Assembly (NCBI RefSeq): GCF_026626745.1
Contig: NZ_JAPNJW010000002.1
Location: 992,001-1,056,000, forward strand
DNA: 64,000 bases
Direction of reading: 5' to 3'
DNA from: Nannocystis sp. RBIL2
GTDB taxonomy: Bacteria; Myxococcota_A; Polyangia; Nannocystales; Nannocystaceae
Positions within the stretch are counted from its first letter, which is position 1. Each line of letters starts with the position of its first letter. Position numbers and translations under genes: made by a program. The notes below the pieces were generated by a model that worked only from the letters and a program-made list of their open reading frames with translations, did not search any database and was not told the origin of the DNA. Below are positions 52,380-60,479 of this stretch, in pieces.

Positions 52380-52396
52380 TATCCTTTGCCGCATCC

Positions 52397-53710
52397 ATGC
52401 CAGCCCCGTCCGGCCCGTCCCAGCCCGGGATTCTGTACTACGACCCGAATACGACCACGGCCAAGCTGGCGACGGCGGGCCTGCGGCTGGCCGGCTACCA
52501 GGTGTTCAACGCGCACACGCAGCAGGACGCGGTCGAACTGTGCAAGCGGCACGGTCCGGCCGGAGATCGGGCGATCATGGCCCTCCTGCTCGACGCCGCC
52601 GCCGACCCCGCCGCCTCCGCCGGCGTGCTGCGGGCGCTGGTCCAGATCCCCGGCGGTGCGCAGCTCCCGGGGATCCTGCTCGTCAGCCGCTCCAACCCCA
52701 ACCCGATCCCCGGCGCCGAGGACTTGCCGGCCCTCCGCCGGCCGTTCAGCACCCCGGCGCTGATCAAGATCGTCGAGGAGGCGCTCGAGGGCCACGTCCC
52801 GGCGTCCAAGGCGCCGGCCCAGACCCCGCTCGACCCGGCCGTGACCCGGCTCAAGCACCTGCTGGGCGACCACTTTCCTGGCCAGGAGTTCAGTGACGCG
52901 GACGTCGATCACTTCGTCAAGGCGCTGCGCAGCGACGAAGAATTCGCGGTCCAGGCCGACAAGCCGGCGATCCGCGGCTCGCTCGGCGGGGTCCGCCTCG
53001 AGGCCGTGCTCGAGATGCTCGGCAACTCCGGCGTGCGCGGGGTGCTGAAGGTCGAGCAGGGCTCGTCGTGGGGCAAGCTGCACCTCGACGCCGGCCGGAT
53101 CCGCCTGGCCGAGGTCAAGGGCACCGAGGAAGACCTCAAGCTCGGCCGCTTCGTCGTCGAGGGCGGTTTCATGCGCGACGAGCAGCTCGAGGCGTTCATC
53201 GTCGGCAAGGACCCGGAGCAGCGGCCGCTCGGCTCGCGCCTGGTCGAGGGCGGCTTCCTCAGCCCCGCCGAGCTGGCGCAGATCCTCGTCGACCAGGCCC
53301 GCGCGCTGATCTCCCACCTGCTGGCGTGGAAGCAAGGCACCTTCACGTTCACGCCGACCGTCGAGCTCGACCCGATGGCGACCGCCGCGGCGGCCCAGGG
53401 CCGCGCCGAGCTGACCATCGCCGACGCCCTGCTCGACGGCCTGCGCCTGCTCGACGAGCAGGCGCTCATGGGCCCGCACATCCCCGACGTCGACGACGTG
53501 TACCTGCGCATCGACGAGCAGGTGGCCAAGCTGAGCCGCGAGGCGCTGCCGCGCGACGAGCTCGCGGTGCTGGAGCTGGTGAACGGCCGCAACAGCGTCA
53601 AAGAGATCGCGCGCAAGACTCGCACGGGCACCTTCGCCGTCGCCCGCGTGCTGTACCGCCACGCCAAGGCCAACCTCGTGCGCAAGCGGGTCATGCCGGT
53701 GACGGTGTGA
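52397..53710 (+). CDS. Degenerate receiver plus DUF4388 regulatory protein
   Basis: A 437-residue cytosolic protein. Residues 12-135 resemble a receiver (ILYYDPNTTTAKLATAGLRLAGYQVFNAHTQQDAVEL; LLLD keeps an Asp, but the conserved Lys is replaced in LRRPF). Residues about 195-330 are a DUF4388 (PATAN-type) domain: GSLGGVRLEAVLEMLGNSGVRGVLKVEQGSSWGKLHLDAGRIRLAEV. The C-terminal 100 residues form a winged-helix-like domain (AVLELVNGRNSVKEIARKTRTGTFAVARVLYRHAKANLVRK). It is followed 7 bases later by the pseudo-receiver gene. A signal integrator working with the nearby kinases is likely. Confidence 0.82.
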   Translation: MPAPSGPSQPGILYYDPNTTTAKLATAGLRLAGYQVFNAHTQQDAVELCKRHGPAGDRAIMALLLDAAADPAASAGVLRALVQIPGGAQLPGILLVSRSNPNPIPGAEDLPALRRPFSTPALIKIVEEALEGHVPASKAPAQTPLDPAVTRLKHLLGDHFPGQEFSDADVDHFVKALRSDEEFAVQADKPAIRGSLGGVRLEAVLEMLGNSGVRGVLKVEQGSSWGKLHLDAGRIRLAEVKGTEEDLKLGRFVVEGGFMRDEQLEAFIVGKDPEQRPLGSRLVEGGFLSPAELAQILVDQARALISHLLAWKQGTFTFTPTVELDPMATAAAAQGRAELTIADALLDGLRLLDEQALMGPHIPDVDDVYLRIDEQVAKLSREALPRDELAVLELVNGRNSVKEIARKTRTGTFAVARVLYRHAKANLVRKRVMPVTV

Positions 53711-53717
53711 GGCCAGC

Positions 53718-54140
53718 ATGAGCGAGCCGCGCCACGTCGTCGTCGCCGACCCCGACCCGCGCGAGCGGGCGCGCGTGCAGGAGCTGCTGCGCGTCCCCGC
53801 CGAGGAGCTGAAGCTGTCGCTCGAGGTCCACGCGGCCAGCGACGGTCAGGTGGCCCTGGCGCTGATCGAGCAGCGCAAGCCGGCGCTGGTGCTGAGCGAG
53901 GTGCTGCTCGAGGGCCTGAGCGGCCTGTCGATCCTCCGCCGCCTGCGGGCCACCTTGCCTCCAGGCCAGGTGCCGCCGTTCGTGTTCGTCACCACCATGG
54001 CCCGCGAGAGCGACCGCTACTGGGGCCTGCGCAACGGCGCCCACGGCTACGTGATGAAGCCGTACGAAGACGACCTGCTGCAGGCGCGCATCCGCGACGT
54101 CCTGCGCGAAGTCCAGCCCGAGAAGTTCGGCATCCTGTGA
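53718..54140 (+). CDS. Pseudo-receiver with Glu in place of the phospho-Asp
   Basis: A 140-residue single-domain receiver. The acidic cluster VVADPDPRERARV, the threonine in FVFVTT and the Lys in GYVMKPYEDD are kept, but the strand that should end LLDV reads VLSEVLLEGLSGL: Glu instead of Asp at the phosphorylation site. Asp-to-Glu is the classic phosphomimetic change, so the protein may be permanently active or bind partners without phosphorylation. It follows the DUF4388 gene by 7 bases and is probably translated from the same message. Confidence 0.85.
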   Translation: MSEPRHVVVADPDPRERARVQELLRVPAEELKLSLEVHAASDGQVALALIEQRKPALVLSEVLLEGLSGLSILRRLRATLPPGQVPPFVFVTTMARESDRYWGLRNGAHGYVMKPYEDDLLQARIRDVLREVQPEKFGIL

Positions 54141-54542
54141 TCCGCGTCGGCCGCGTCGGCCCGAGGCGCCGCGCTCCGCAGCTCGCGCAGGCGAAGCTGC
54201 GAGACCCGTCTGGAGCGAAGCGACATGTCCGAAGTGACATGCGCTCGCGGACCCGAGCCATGGAGCGAAGGGACGTGTCCGAAGTGACACGTGCTGTCGT
54301 CACGCTCGCGGGTCGGTAACCCGCGCTCGGACGTGTCCGAGCGACATGCGCTCCCGGACACTGCCGCGCTCGCGAGCGAAGCCTTATGTCCCATAAGAGA
54401 CATGCTCTATCGGACAGGCTCGTGCACGCGGCGACACGCGCCGGAGCGAAACAACATGTCCCAAACGCCATGCGCGATCGGACATGTCGCATCGGACACC
54501 TTACGCAGCCACCGTCCAGCGCCGCGAGGCTCCCCTGCCCCG
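54141..54542. repeat. Dense array of palindromes in a 400-base convergent gap
   Basis: The whole stretch between the pseudo-receiver and beta-helix lipoprotein stops is made of dispersed-family elements: ACATGTCC-GAAG-TGACATG (54223 on) and ACGTGTCC-GAAG-TGACACG (54273 on) lie in 30-base direct copies that start TGGAGCGAAG at 54211 and 54261, 50 bases apart; GCGGGT-CGGTA-ACCCGC is at 54308-54324; further elements reach 54510 (TTATGTCCCATAAGAGACATG, CGGACATGTCGCATCGGACA). No gene is supported. Confidence 0.8.
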
Positions 54543-56282
54543 CTAGCAGCCCTGCGGCGGCGCGTCGATCGCCGGCGTCCCGTCGGTCGCCAGCACTGCG
54601 GACTGCGACACCGACGCGCCGCATTGCCAGCCGACCACCGCCGCCTTGCACTGCGAGCAGGTGACATTGTCGAGGCGGAGCTCGACCGGCGCCTCGACCC
54701 ACACGCCCGGCTCGGCGCCGGTCTGCGACAGCAGCACGTGCTGCAGCGTGCTGGCCAGCGACTTGCCGTGCAGCTTGATGCCCTTCCACACCCCGGCGGT
54801 CGCGCGGAACTCGATCGGCGCGTCCGCGGTGCCCTGGGCCAGCAGGGCCGCCGGCGCGTCGACGCCGACGATGAGCGCCGCCTCCGGTCCGGCGAGCACG
54901 CGCAGACCTGACTCGAGGGTCAGCTCGGCGGCGACCAGGACCTCGCCCGTCAGCTCGAGCGGCGCGCCGTGAGCCGCCCACGTCGCCTTGGCGGCGACCG
55001 GACCGGGCGTGACGAGAATTCGACCGTCGCTGTCGAACGCGTTGCCCTCTCCGAGCGCGCCGACCAGGTTCGCCGGCAGCTCGACCGCCCGCCGCGTCGC
55101 CGCGAAGCGGTTGTCGGCGAACGCCCGCAGCGTCGCCGCGCCGCGCACCAGCACGCCGGCCTTGTTGCTGCGGAAGGTCGTCTCGCGCAGCGACAGCGCC
55201 CCGTCCTCGATCACCAGCGCCGCGTTGCCCTCGTCGCCGCCGCCGCCGAACTCGAAGGCGGTGTGCTCGAGCTCGGCCTCGCCGCGGGCCCAGATCTGCA
55301 GCCCGCCCCACCCGCCGGCCTGACGCCGATCGCCGGCAGTGAAAGTGATCGGCGCGTCGGCGCTGCCGCGAGCCACCAAGCCGCCGTCGCCGCTGCCGCC
55401 GATCGACAGCCGGCCCTCCGGCCCGAAGCACAGCTCTGTCCCCGGGGACAGGTTAAGCATCGCCCGCTCCGGACCTGCGCCGCCCACCCTGACCTCCTCG
55501 TTCAGCCGCAGCGGCACGCCCGGGTTGGGCCACGTCGTCGGCTGGGCCACGTCGCCGCCCAGCACCTGCACCACCGCCTCGCCGTCGTAACGGTTGCCGC
55601 CGGCGATCCCGACCAGCCCGGCCGGCGGAGTCACGATCGCCGCCTTCGAGCCGAGCTTGCGCAGCGTGTTGCCGGTGAACGCCGCCAGGCTGCCGGTGCC
55701 CTCGATGCGGATCGCCGGCCCACGGGCCTCGCGGATCGTCGAGCCCTCGAGCGCCACCTCGGCCGCGGCGACCAGCAGCGCGCGCTCCTCCGTGCCTGCG
55801 AACTCGATCACCGCGCCCTTGATCTGCGAGCGCGCCGCCTTGTCCCACAGCTCGACGCCGCGCCACGCGCCCGCCGCCTTGTCGCTCGCCGACGTCAGCG
55901 TCACCGGCTCCTCGGGCGTGCCGGCGACCAGCAGCTTGGCCGGCTCGGACGCGCCGACGATCAGCGCCGCGCCGTCCTTGAACTGCAGCGTCGCGCCCGC
56001 CTCGAGCGTGAGCGAGCCGTTGTCGACGCGGTAGTCCTCGACCACGGTGACCGGCCCGCAGTCCTTCGAGATCACCCGATCGATCTGCGCCTCCGCCCCG
56101 CCGAGCGTGCGCGGGCACTCGGTCACGCGCGTGGCTCCGGGGGTGATGCCGCCGGCCGCGCTGCGTGGCGCGGCCGCCTCCGCAGGCGCGGTCTCGGGCT
56201 TGGCGTCCTGGGCCGGCGAGGCCTCCGGCTTGGTGCAGGCGGTGACGGACAGCGCGAGCGCGGCGAGCGGGGCGAGCCTCAT
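54543..56282 (-). CDS. Beta-helix-type lipoprotein, unrelated in linker to the five paralogues
   Basis: A 579-residue lipoprotein: MRLAPLAALALSVTAC is the signal with lipobox SVTAC; an Ala/Pro/Glu linker to about 50; then repeated beta-strand turns (LEAGATLQFKDGAALIVG; GTPEEPVTLTSASDKAAGAWRGVEL; LSIGGSGDGGLVARGSADAPITFTA) typical of right-handed beta-helix proteins, and four Cys near the C-terminus (CSQCKAAVVGWQCG). It lacks the Ser/Thr linker and Cys repeats of the five tandem paralogues. A perfect palindrome at 55436-55451 lies in one coil. The later ATG is chosen for the signal peptide. Function unknown. Confidence 0.82.
   Translation of the reverse strand: MRLAPLAALALSVTACTKPEASPAQDAKPETAPAEAAAPRSAAGGITPGATRVTECPRTLGGAEAQIDRVISKDCGPVTVVEDYRVDNGSLTLEAGATLQFKDGAALIVGASEPAKLLVAGTPEEPVTLTSASDKAAGAWRGVELWDKAARSQIKGAVIEFAGTEERALLVAAAEVALEGSTIREARGPAIRIEGTGSLAAFTGNTLRKLGSKAAIVTPPAGLVGIAGGNRYDGEAVVQVLGGDVAQPTTWPNPGVPLRLNEEVRVGGAGPERAMLNLSPGTELCFGPEGRLSIGGSGDGGLVARGSADAPITFTAGDRRQAGGWGGLQIWARGEAELEHTAFEFGGGGDEGNAALVIEDGALSLRETTFRSNKAGVLVRGAATLRAFADNRFAATRRAVELPANLVGALGEGNAFDSDGRILVTPGPVAAKATWAAHGAPLELTGEVLVAAELTLESGLRVLAGPEAALIVGVDAPAALLAQGTADAPIEFRATAGVWKGIKLHGKSLASTLQHVLLSQTGAEPGVWVEAPVELRLDNVTCSQCKAAVVGWQCGASVSQSAVLATDGTPAIDAPPQGC
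55436..55451. repeat. Perfect palindrome CTGTCCCC-GGGGACAG in a beta-helix gene
   Basis: A 16-base palindrome without loop, in frame, encoding LSPGT on the minus strand. It fits the turn spacing of the beta-helix, so the insertion would be tolerated. Confidence 0.8.
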
Positions 56283-56619
56283 GGCCGGCGGTTTTAACCC
56301 GGCCGCGCGCGGCCCAGCAAGGTCGCCTGCACTCGCGCGTCCGCGGCCCGCGGCCCGGGCGCCCGGACGCGCGGCCACGTCCCCGGTTGTCCTTTCGGAC
56401 ATAGCGCATGGGACCTGTCCTTTCAGCCAGACGATGCTCGAGCTCGCGTGCGCCCGCGACGAAGGCTTCGCGGACCCCGCACTGGCTCACGTGCGCGCCC
56501 GCACACGGCCTCACACCCGCCCGCACGGCGACGCCCGCCGCCCCCGGCGCCACGCACACCAGGGTTGTGGTCTATCCTGATGGCGCACGCGCCTCCGGCG
56601 CAGACGGACGAAGCCGAGA
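56283..56619. other. 337-base divergent intergenic region with one dispersed palindrome
   Basis: Between the beta-helix lipoprotein and DUF4388 starts. TGTCC-TTTC-GGACA at 56388-56401 is followed by a degenerate GGGACCTGTCC. Near the plus-strand gene, TATCCT at 56573-56578 is the best -10-like hexamer, 42 bases before the ATG; no convincing -35 element is seen. Confidence 0.5.
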
Positions 56620-57444
56620 ATGGATACGCACGATCCGAGCCGCGCAGAGTCTGCTTCCCCCGCACGGGCGCCCGACGCGAGCGCCGAGACCCGCCCCGAA
56701 GGCGGCCGCCTGCGCGACTTCCCGCTGCCCGAGCTGCTGTGGCAGTTCCACACCGACGCCCGCAGCGGCTGCCTGCGCCTGCGCAAGGGCGCGCTCGAGA
56801 AGACCTTGTGGCTGGTCGCCGGCGTGCCGGTGTTCGCCCGCAGCAACGAGGCCGGCGACCGCCTCACCGACCGCCTGCTGGCCCGTGGATTGTTGACGCG
56901 CGCGCAGTACGACCAGGCCCAGGATCTGCTGGCGCGCTCGACCGGCAAGCGGATCGGCGAGGTCCTGCTCGAGAACGGCCTCATCCACGAGCGCGAGCTC
57001 AACGAGGCGCTCGGCGAGCAGATTCTGCGCATGATCGAGTCGATGTTCTCGTGGAACGAGGGCAGCTGGCAGTTCGAGCCCGGGTCCTCCGCCGACCGCA
57101 TCACCCTCGACCGCTCGACCGCCGCGATCATCATGAGCGCAGCCCGCCACCGGATCCCGCTGCGCCGCCTGTGGGACGCGATCGGCGACCATCACCAGTT
57201 GCCGCGCCTCGCCTACGAGCACCGCACCGACGACGGGCGCGCCGAGCTGACCGCCACGCTCATGCTCGAGCCGAGCGAGTCGGCCTGGCTGGGGCGGCTC
57301 GACGGCTCGCGTCCCCTCGCCGAGCTGCTCGACGACTTCGACGTCGACGAGCACGAGCTGCTGGCCCTGCTCTACATCCTGCGCCTGCTCGGCCACCTGC
57401 AGCTCGAGCTCGGCGGCGTGCCGGCGCTGGCGTTCCAGCGGTAG
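56620..57444 (+). CDS. DUF4388-type regulatory protein
   Basis: A 274-residue cytosolic protein. Residues 30-160 carry the DUF4388/PATAN-type pattern seen in the 52397 protein (FPLPELLWQFHTDARSGCLRLRKGALEKTLWLVAGVPVFARS; LLARGLLTRAQYDQAQDLL; EVLLENGLIHERELNEAL), followed by a second alpha-helical half (FDVDEHELLALLYILRLLGHLQ). The shared elements suggest paralogy with the 52397 protein, but no receiver part is present. It may set kinase or motility outputs in the same signalling net; the partner is unknown. Confidence 0.8.
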   Translation: MDTHDPSRAESASPARAPDASAETRPEGGRLRDFPLPELLWQFHTDARSGCLRLRKGALEKTLWLVAGVPVFARSNEAGDRLTDRLLARGLLTRAQYDQAQDLLARSTGKRIGEVLLENGLIHERELNEALGEQILRMIESMFSWNEGSWQFEPGSSADRITLDRSTAAIIMSAARHRIPLRRLWDAIGDHHQLPRLAYEHRTDDGRAELTATLMLEPSESAWLGRLDGSRPLAELLDDFDVDEHELLALLYILRLLGHLQLELGGVPALAFQR

Positions 57445-57470
57445 ACGCCGGCGCCCTGCCCCTGGCTCCT

Positions 57471-57546
57471 GGACATGTCGCATCGGGCATGTTCCCACGG
57501 GAATGCCCGATTGAACATGTTCGAACAGACATGTCCCTCCGGGCAC
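57471..57546. terminator. Palindrome cluster at the DUF4388 / MESH1-type junction
   Basis: GGACATGTCGCATCGGGCATG is followed by a stem of TCGGGCA/TGCCCGA with TTCCC/GGGAA (57483-57510), TTGAACATGTTCGAA and ACATGTCC-CTCC-GGGCA. The stops of both genes face it. A bidirectional terminator is probable. Confidence 0.65.
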
Positions 57547-57610
57547 CGCGGCGAACGGGACGCTGACGGCCCAGCCGCTCGCTGAGCCGCACCGGCGCGG
57601 CCCTCCCTCG

Positions 57611-58213
57611 CTACCCCTCGTCTTCGCGCCACTCGACCGCGCCGGTGAGCGCCGCGAACCGCTCGGCGTGCTCGTCGAGCCTGGCCTGCAGCCCGTCGGG
57701 CACGCGCCCCTTCAGCGCCGCCGCGACCGAGCGGAAGTACCACAGCTGCTTCGGCGCCGGCGCGTTGAAGCGCGTCAGCGTCGCCAGCCCGTGCAGCTCG
57801 AGATCGACGAGCAGCGTCGAGGTGTTGTGCAGCTTGTCGCAGGCGATCACCAGGGCGCTGCGCGGCGCGACCGTCCGCAGCCGCTCGAGGTACGCGCGCT
57901 TGCGGACCAGCCACGGCCGTTTGTTGCCCGGCGTGTCGTCGGCGTAGGTGTCGGTGCAGTCGGCGACGATGCCGCCGACCCCCGGGCCGAACGCGGCGAA
58001 GACCTCGTCGAGGTTCACCGGCGTGTCCTCGACGACGTCGTGCAGCAGCGCCGCCGCGGCTTGCTCGAGGTCGCCGCCCCATTCCAGGACGAGCCCGCTG
58101 ACCTGCAAGAGATGGCTGACATACGGGATCGTCGTGCCCTTGCGCGTCTGGTCGCCGTGAGCGACCGCCGCGAACTCGAGGGCCCGCGCCAGCATGGGAC
58201 GATCGGCTGCCAT
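57611..58213 (-). CDS. MESH1/SpoT-type HD-domain phosphohydrolase
   Basis: A 200-residue cytosolic HD-family hydrolase, resembling MESH1-type (p)ppGpp hydrolases: HGDQTRKGTTIPYVSHLL, LLHDVVED (the HD pair) and CDKLHNTSTLL are all visible. MESH1 proteins remove pyrophosphate from ppGpp. The fold has the expected length. A GTG three codons earlier follows a ribosome-site-like GGAGG more closely than the ATG used. It is divergent from the glutathione peroxidase gene, 40 bases apart. The substrate is not proven. Confidence 0.85.
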   Translation of the reverse strand: MAADRPMLARALEFAAVAHGDQTRKGTTIPYVSHLLQVSGLVLEWGGDLEQAAAALLHDVVEDTPVNLDEVFAAFGPGVGGIVADCTDTYADDTPGNKRPWLVRKRAYLERLRTVAPRSALVIACDKLHNTSTLLVDLELHGLATLTRFNAPAPKQLWYFRSVAAALKGRVPDGLQARLDEHAERFAALTGAVEWREDEG

Positions 58214-58253
58214 GGTCGTCACTTTAGCGCACACCTCCGCTATGCTGCCGCCC

Positions 58254-58886
58254 ATGCTCCGCTCGCTCGCGCTCCTCGCCCTGGTCGCCGTCGCCTGCGA
58301 CTCGTCCTCCTCCACCCCCGCGAAGCCCGCCCAGGCCGAGCCCGCCAAGGCCGCCCCGGCGGAGAACAAGCCGAGCCCGGTCGCCGCCGCCGACAGCCCC
58401 GTCATCGACCACACCGTCGAGACGCTCGAAGGCGGCCAGCAGAAGCTCGCCGATCTCCGCGGCAAGGCGGTCCTGGTCGTCAACACCGCCTCGGAGTGCG
58501 GCTTCACGCCGCAGTACGCCAAGCTGCAGGAACTGTACGGCCGCTACAAGGACCGCGGCCTGGTGATCCTCGGCTTCCCCTCGAATGACTTCGGCGGCCA
58601 GGAGCCGGGCGACGCGACCCAGATCAAAGACTTCGTCGCCAGCAAGTTCGCGGTCGACTTCCCGATGATGAACAAGGTCCACGCGAAGGGCCCCGAGATC
58701 GCGCCGATCTACAAGACCCTGACCGAAGAGACACCCGAGGGGATCCGCGGCGAGGTGAAGTGGAACTTCACCAAGTTCCTCATCGACCCGAAGGGCCACG
58801 TGGTGGCCCGCTTCGAGTCCCCGGTCGACCCGCTGGCGCCCGAAGTGACGACGGCGATCGAGAAGGTCCTGCCGGCGGCCGGCTGA
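58254..58886 (+). CDS. Lipoprotein glutathione peroxidase-family thiol peroxidase
   Basis: A 210-residue peroxidase of the glutathione peroxidase family with a lipoprotein signal (MLRSLALLALVAVAC). The catalytic Cys is in NTASECGFTPQYAKLQ; FPSNDFGGQEPG and KWNFTKFLID supply the Gln and Trp of the active site. Lacking selenocysteine, it probably uses thioredoxin. The linker is Ala/Pro-rich. The membrane-anchored form suggests defence of the cell envelope against peroxides. ATG at 58242 would add MLPP and is the alternative. Confidence 0.92.
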   Translation: MLRSLALLALVAVACDSSSSTPAKPAQAEPAKAAPAENKPSPVAAADSPVIDHTVETLEGGQQKLADLRGKAVLVVNTASECGFTPQYAKLQELYGRYKDRGLVILGFPSNDFGGQEPGDATQIKDFVASKFAVDFPMMNKVHAKGPEIAPIYKTLTEETPEGIRGEVKWNFTKFLIDPKGHVVARFESPVDPLAPEVTTAIEKVLPAAG

Positions 58887-58915
58887 TCACCGCGGCGACG
58901 TGCCGCCGAGGCTGC

Positions 58916-58950
58916 TCTTTCGGGCAGGTCCATCTGCCCCTTCGGACATG
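58916..58950. terminator. Degenerate palindromes at the peroxidase / ANL junction
   Basis: TTTCGGGCAGGTCC, ATCTGCCC-CTTC-GGACATG (58932-58949) of the dispersed family lie centrally between the facing stops, 30 and 39 bases away. Confidence 0.6.
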
Positions 58951-58988
58951 TCGCCCCGCCCCTGCGGCGGGCGGCATAAACGCCGCGC

Positions 58989-60428
58989 TCAGTCGTCGTC
59001 GCCGTCGGGCGGCGGCGGATCGAGGCGGGTGTGCTCGCGCGGCACCAGGTAAGGCGGCAGCTCGGCGACCATGAACTCCTCGAGGTCGTCGAGGGCGGTC
59101 GAGCCGGTCGCGCGGTAGCGCAGGTGGACAAACGGGTTGCCGTCGACGTCGTAGTCGACCTCGGCCTCGGCCTCGGTGATCCGCCGGTGCTTGCGCATGG
59201 CGGCCTCGATGCTGCGCAAGCTGGCGCGGCGACCCTCGAGGTTGACGAGGCTGTCCGTTCGGCCAGGTACTTCGCCGAGCGAGCAGGCGGCGTTGAAGTG
59301 GCCGGCGTAGCCGGTGTGGATCCACGCGGTCTCGCCGGCGACCGGGCCGCCGGGCTCGCCGGCCGCCAGCAGCGGGCGCGTGCGGACCGGGTGAGGCGAG
59401 CGCGCCAGCACCTCGTGACCGCCGTCGCTGGCCTTGCCGGGGCGCAGCTCGACCCCCGGCGACGGCTCGAAGCGCTCGTTGCGGGCCATGATGCGGCTGC
59501 CGAGGATCCCGATCTCTTCGAGGCACAGCAGCTGCACGGGCGGCGCGCCGAACACCTGCTTGAGCAGCTTGCCGTGCGACGTCGCGATCGTGGCCTGCGG
59601 GATCACTGCCAGCAGCTCGCGCTCGGCCCCCGCGGCCTTGAGCGCGCGCGCGGTGCGTTGCAGCGAGTACAGCAGGTCGACCACGACCAGGCGATCGTAA
59701 GTGCCCTGCGGCGGCAGCACCGACTCGAGCGTCGGGTTGTCGGCCATCGCCAGGCGCGCCTCGGAGGCCAGCCAGCCGAGCACGACGGCGTCGAAGAAGC
59801 GCGGGCTGGTGAACGCCTGCGAGCACGCCAGGTGCGTGCCGGCGCCGAGCCCCAGCCGCGCCGCCGCGGTCTCGCCGATCCAGCGCAGGTGCGCGCCGCT
59901 GCGGAAGATGTCGTGGACCGCTCCGTTGGGGCTCACCGCCTCGAGGATGAACTCGGTGTCCCCCGGCACCGCCGCGCGCAGCTCGCCCGGCGAATCGAGC
60001 ACGTCGACCTCGAGCAACGAGCCGCTGAGCTTGCGGCGCGAGTGCAGCGTGTAGCCCTCGGGGTACTCGAGCGGCGAGTTCTCCAGCCCGCGCGGGCGCC
60101 GGAGCACGGCGCGGATCGGGATCCGGCGCGCCGCCGCCAGCAGGCTGCGGTCGCCGTTGGCCGGATCGACCGGCATCGCGATCGCGCCGAGCTTGCTGAC
60201 CGCGAGCAGCAGGATCACGAACTCGGCCACGTTGCCCATGCTGAGCGCGACCACGTCGCCGGCCCCGACCTTGAGGCCGGCCAGCTCGCGGGCCCGCTTG
60301 TCGGCGCGGATGATGAGCCCGCGGCGGCTGAGCGTCGTGTCCTGACTGTCGAGCGAGCGCTGACTGCCCGCTCGCGGCACGGCCTCTTCGAGCCAGCGGT
60401 AGAACTGTCCGGCGTCGGAGGCGGTCAT
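58989..60428 (-). CDS. Divergent acyl-CoA synthetase-like (ANL superfamily) protein
   Basis: A 479-residue protein of adenylate-forming-enzyme shape: LAGLKVGAGDVVALSMGNVAEFVILLLAVSKLGAIAMPVDP (A1-type region), later TAWIHTGYAGHF and GRTDSLVNLEGRRASLRSIE (the A7/A8-like part). But the P-loop TSGTTG is not seen (SPNGAVHDIFRS in place), TGD has become TGY, and the C-terminal catalytic Lys region is missing. Most likely a non-catalytic or specialised relative. The upstream TPR/barrel-like gene ends 51 bases away on the same strand. Confidence 0.7.
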   Translation of the reverse strand: MTASDAGQFYRWLEEAVPRAGSQRSLDSQDTTLSRRGLIIRADKRARELAGLKVGAGDVVALSMGNVAEFVILLLAVSKLGAIAMPVDPANGDRSLLAAARRIPIRAVLRRPRGLENSPLEYPEGYTLHSRRKLSGSLLEVDVLDSPGELRAAVPGDTEFILEAVSPNGAVHDIFRSGAHLRWIGETAAARLGLGAGTHLACSQAFTSPRFFDAVVLGWLASEARLAMADNPTLESVLPPQGTYDRLVVVDLLYSLQRTARALKAAGAERELLAVIPQATIATSHGKLLKQVFGAPPVQLLCLEEIGILGSRIMARNERFEPSPGVELRPGKASDGGHEVLARSPHPVRTRPLLAAGEPGGPVAGETAWIHTGYAGHFNAACSLGEVPGRTDSLVNLEGRRASLRSIEAAMRKHRRITEAEAEVDYDVDGNPFVHLRYRATGSTALDDLEEFMVAELPPYLVPREHTRLDPPPPDGDDD

Positions 60429-60479
60429 GCGTGCCGCCTCCAGGCGCCACGCCGTCGCGGTGTGTACACCATGTTCGAC

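Noticed and set aside
52341..52396. A sigma-54 promoter for the DUF4388 gene (GGCAC near TTTGC)
   Set aside because: The spacing between the GG and GC elements does not fit the required 10 bases.
54210..54520. A CRISPR-like array
   Set aside because: The repeats are palindromic half-sites of variable spacing, with no constant repeat and no unique spacers of fixed length, and no cas genes are present.
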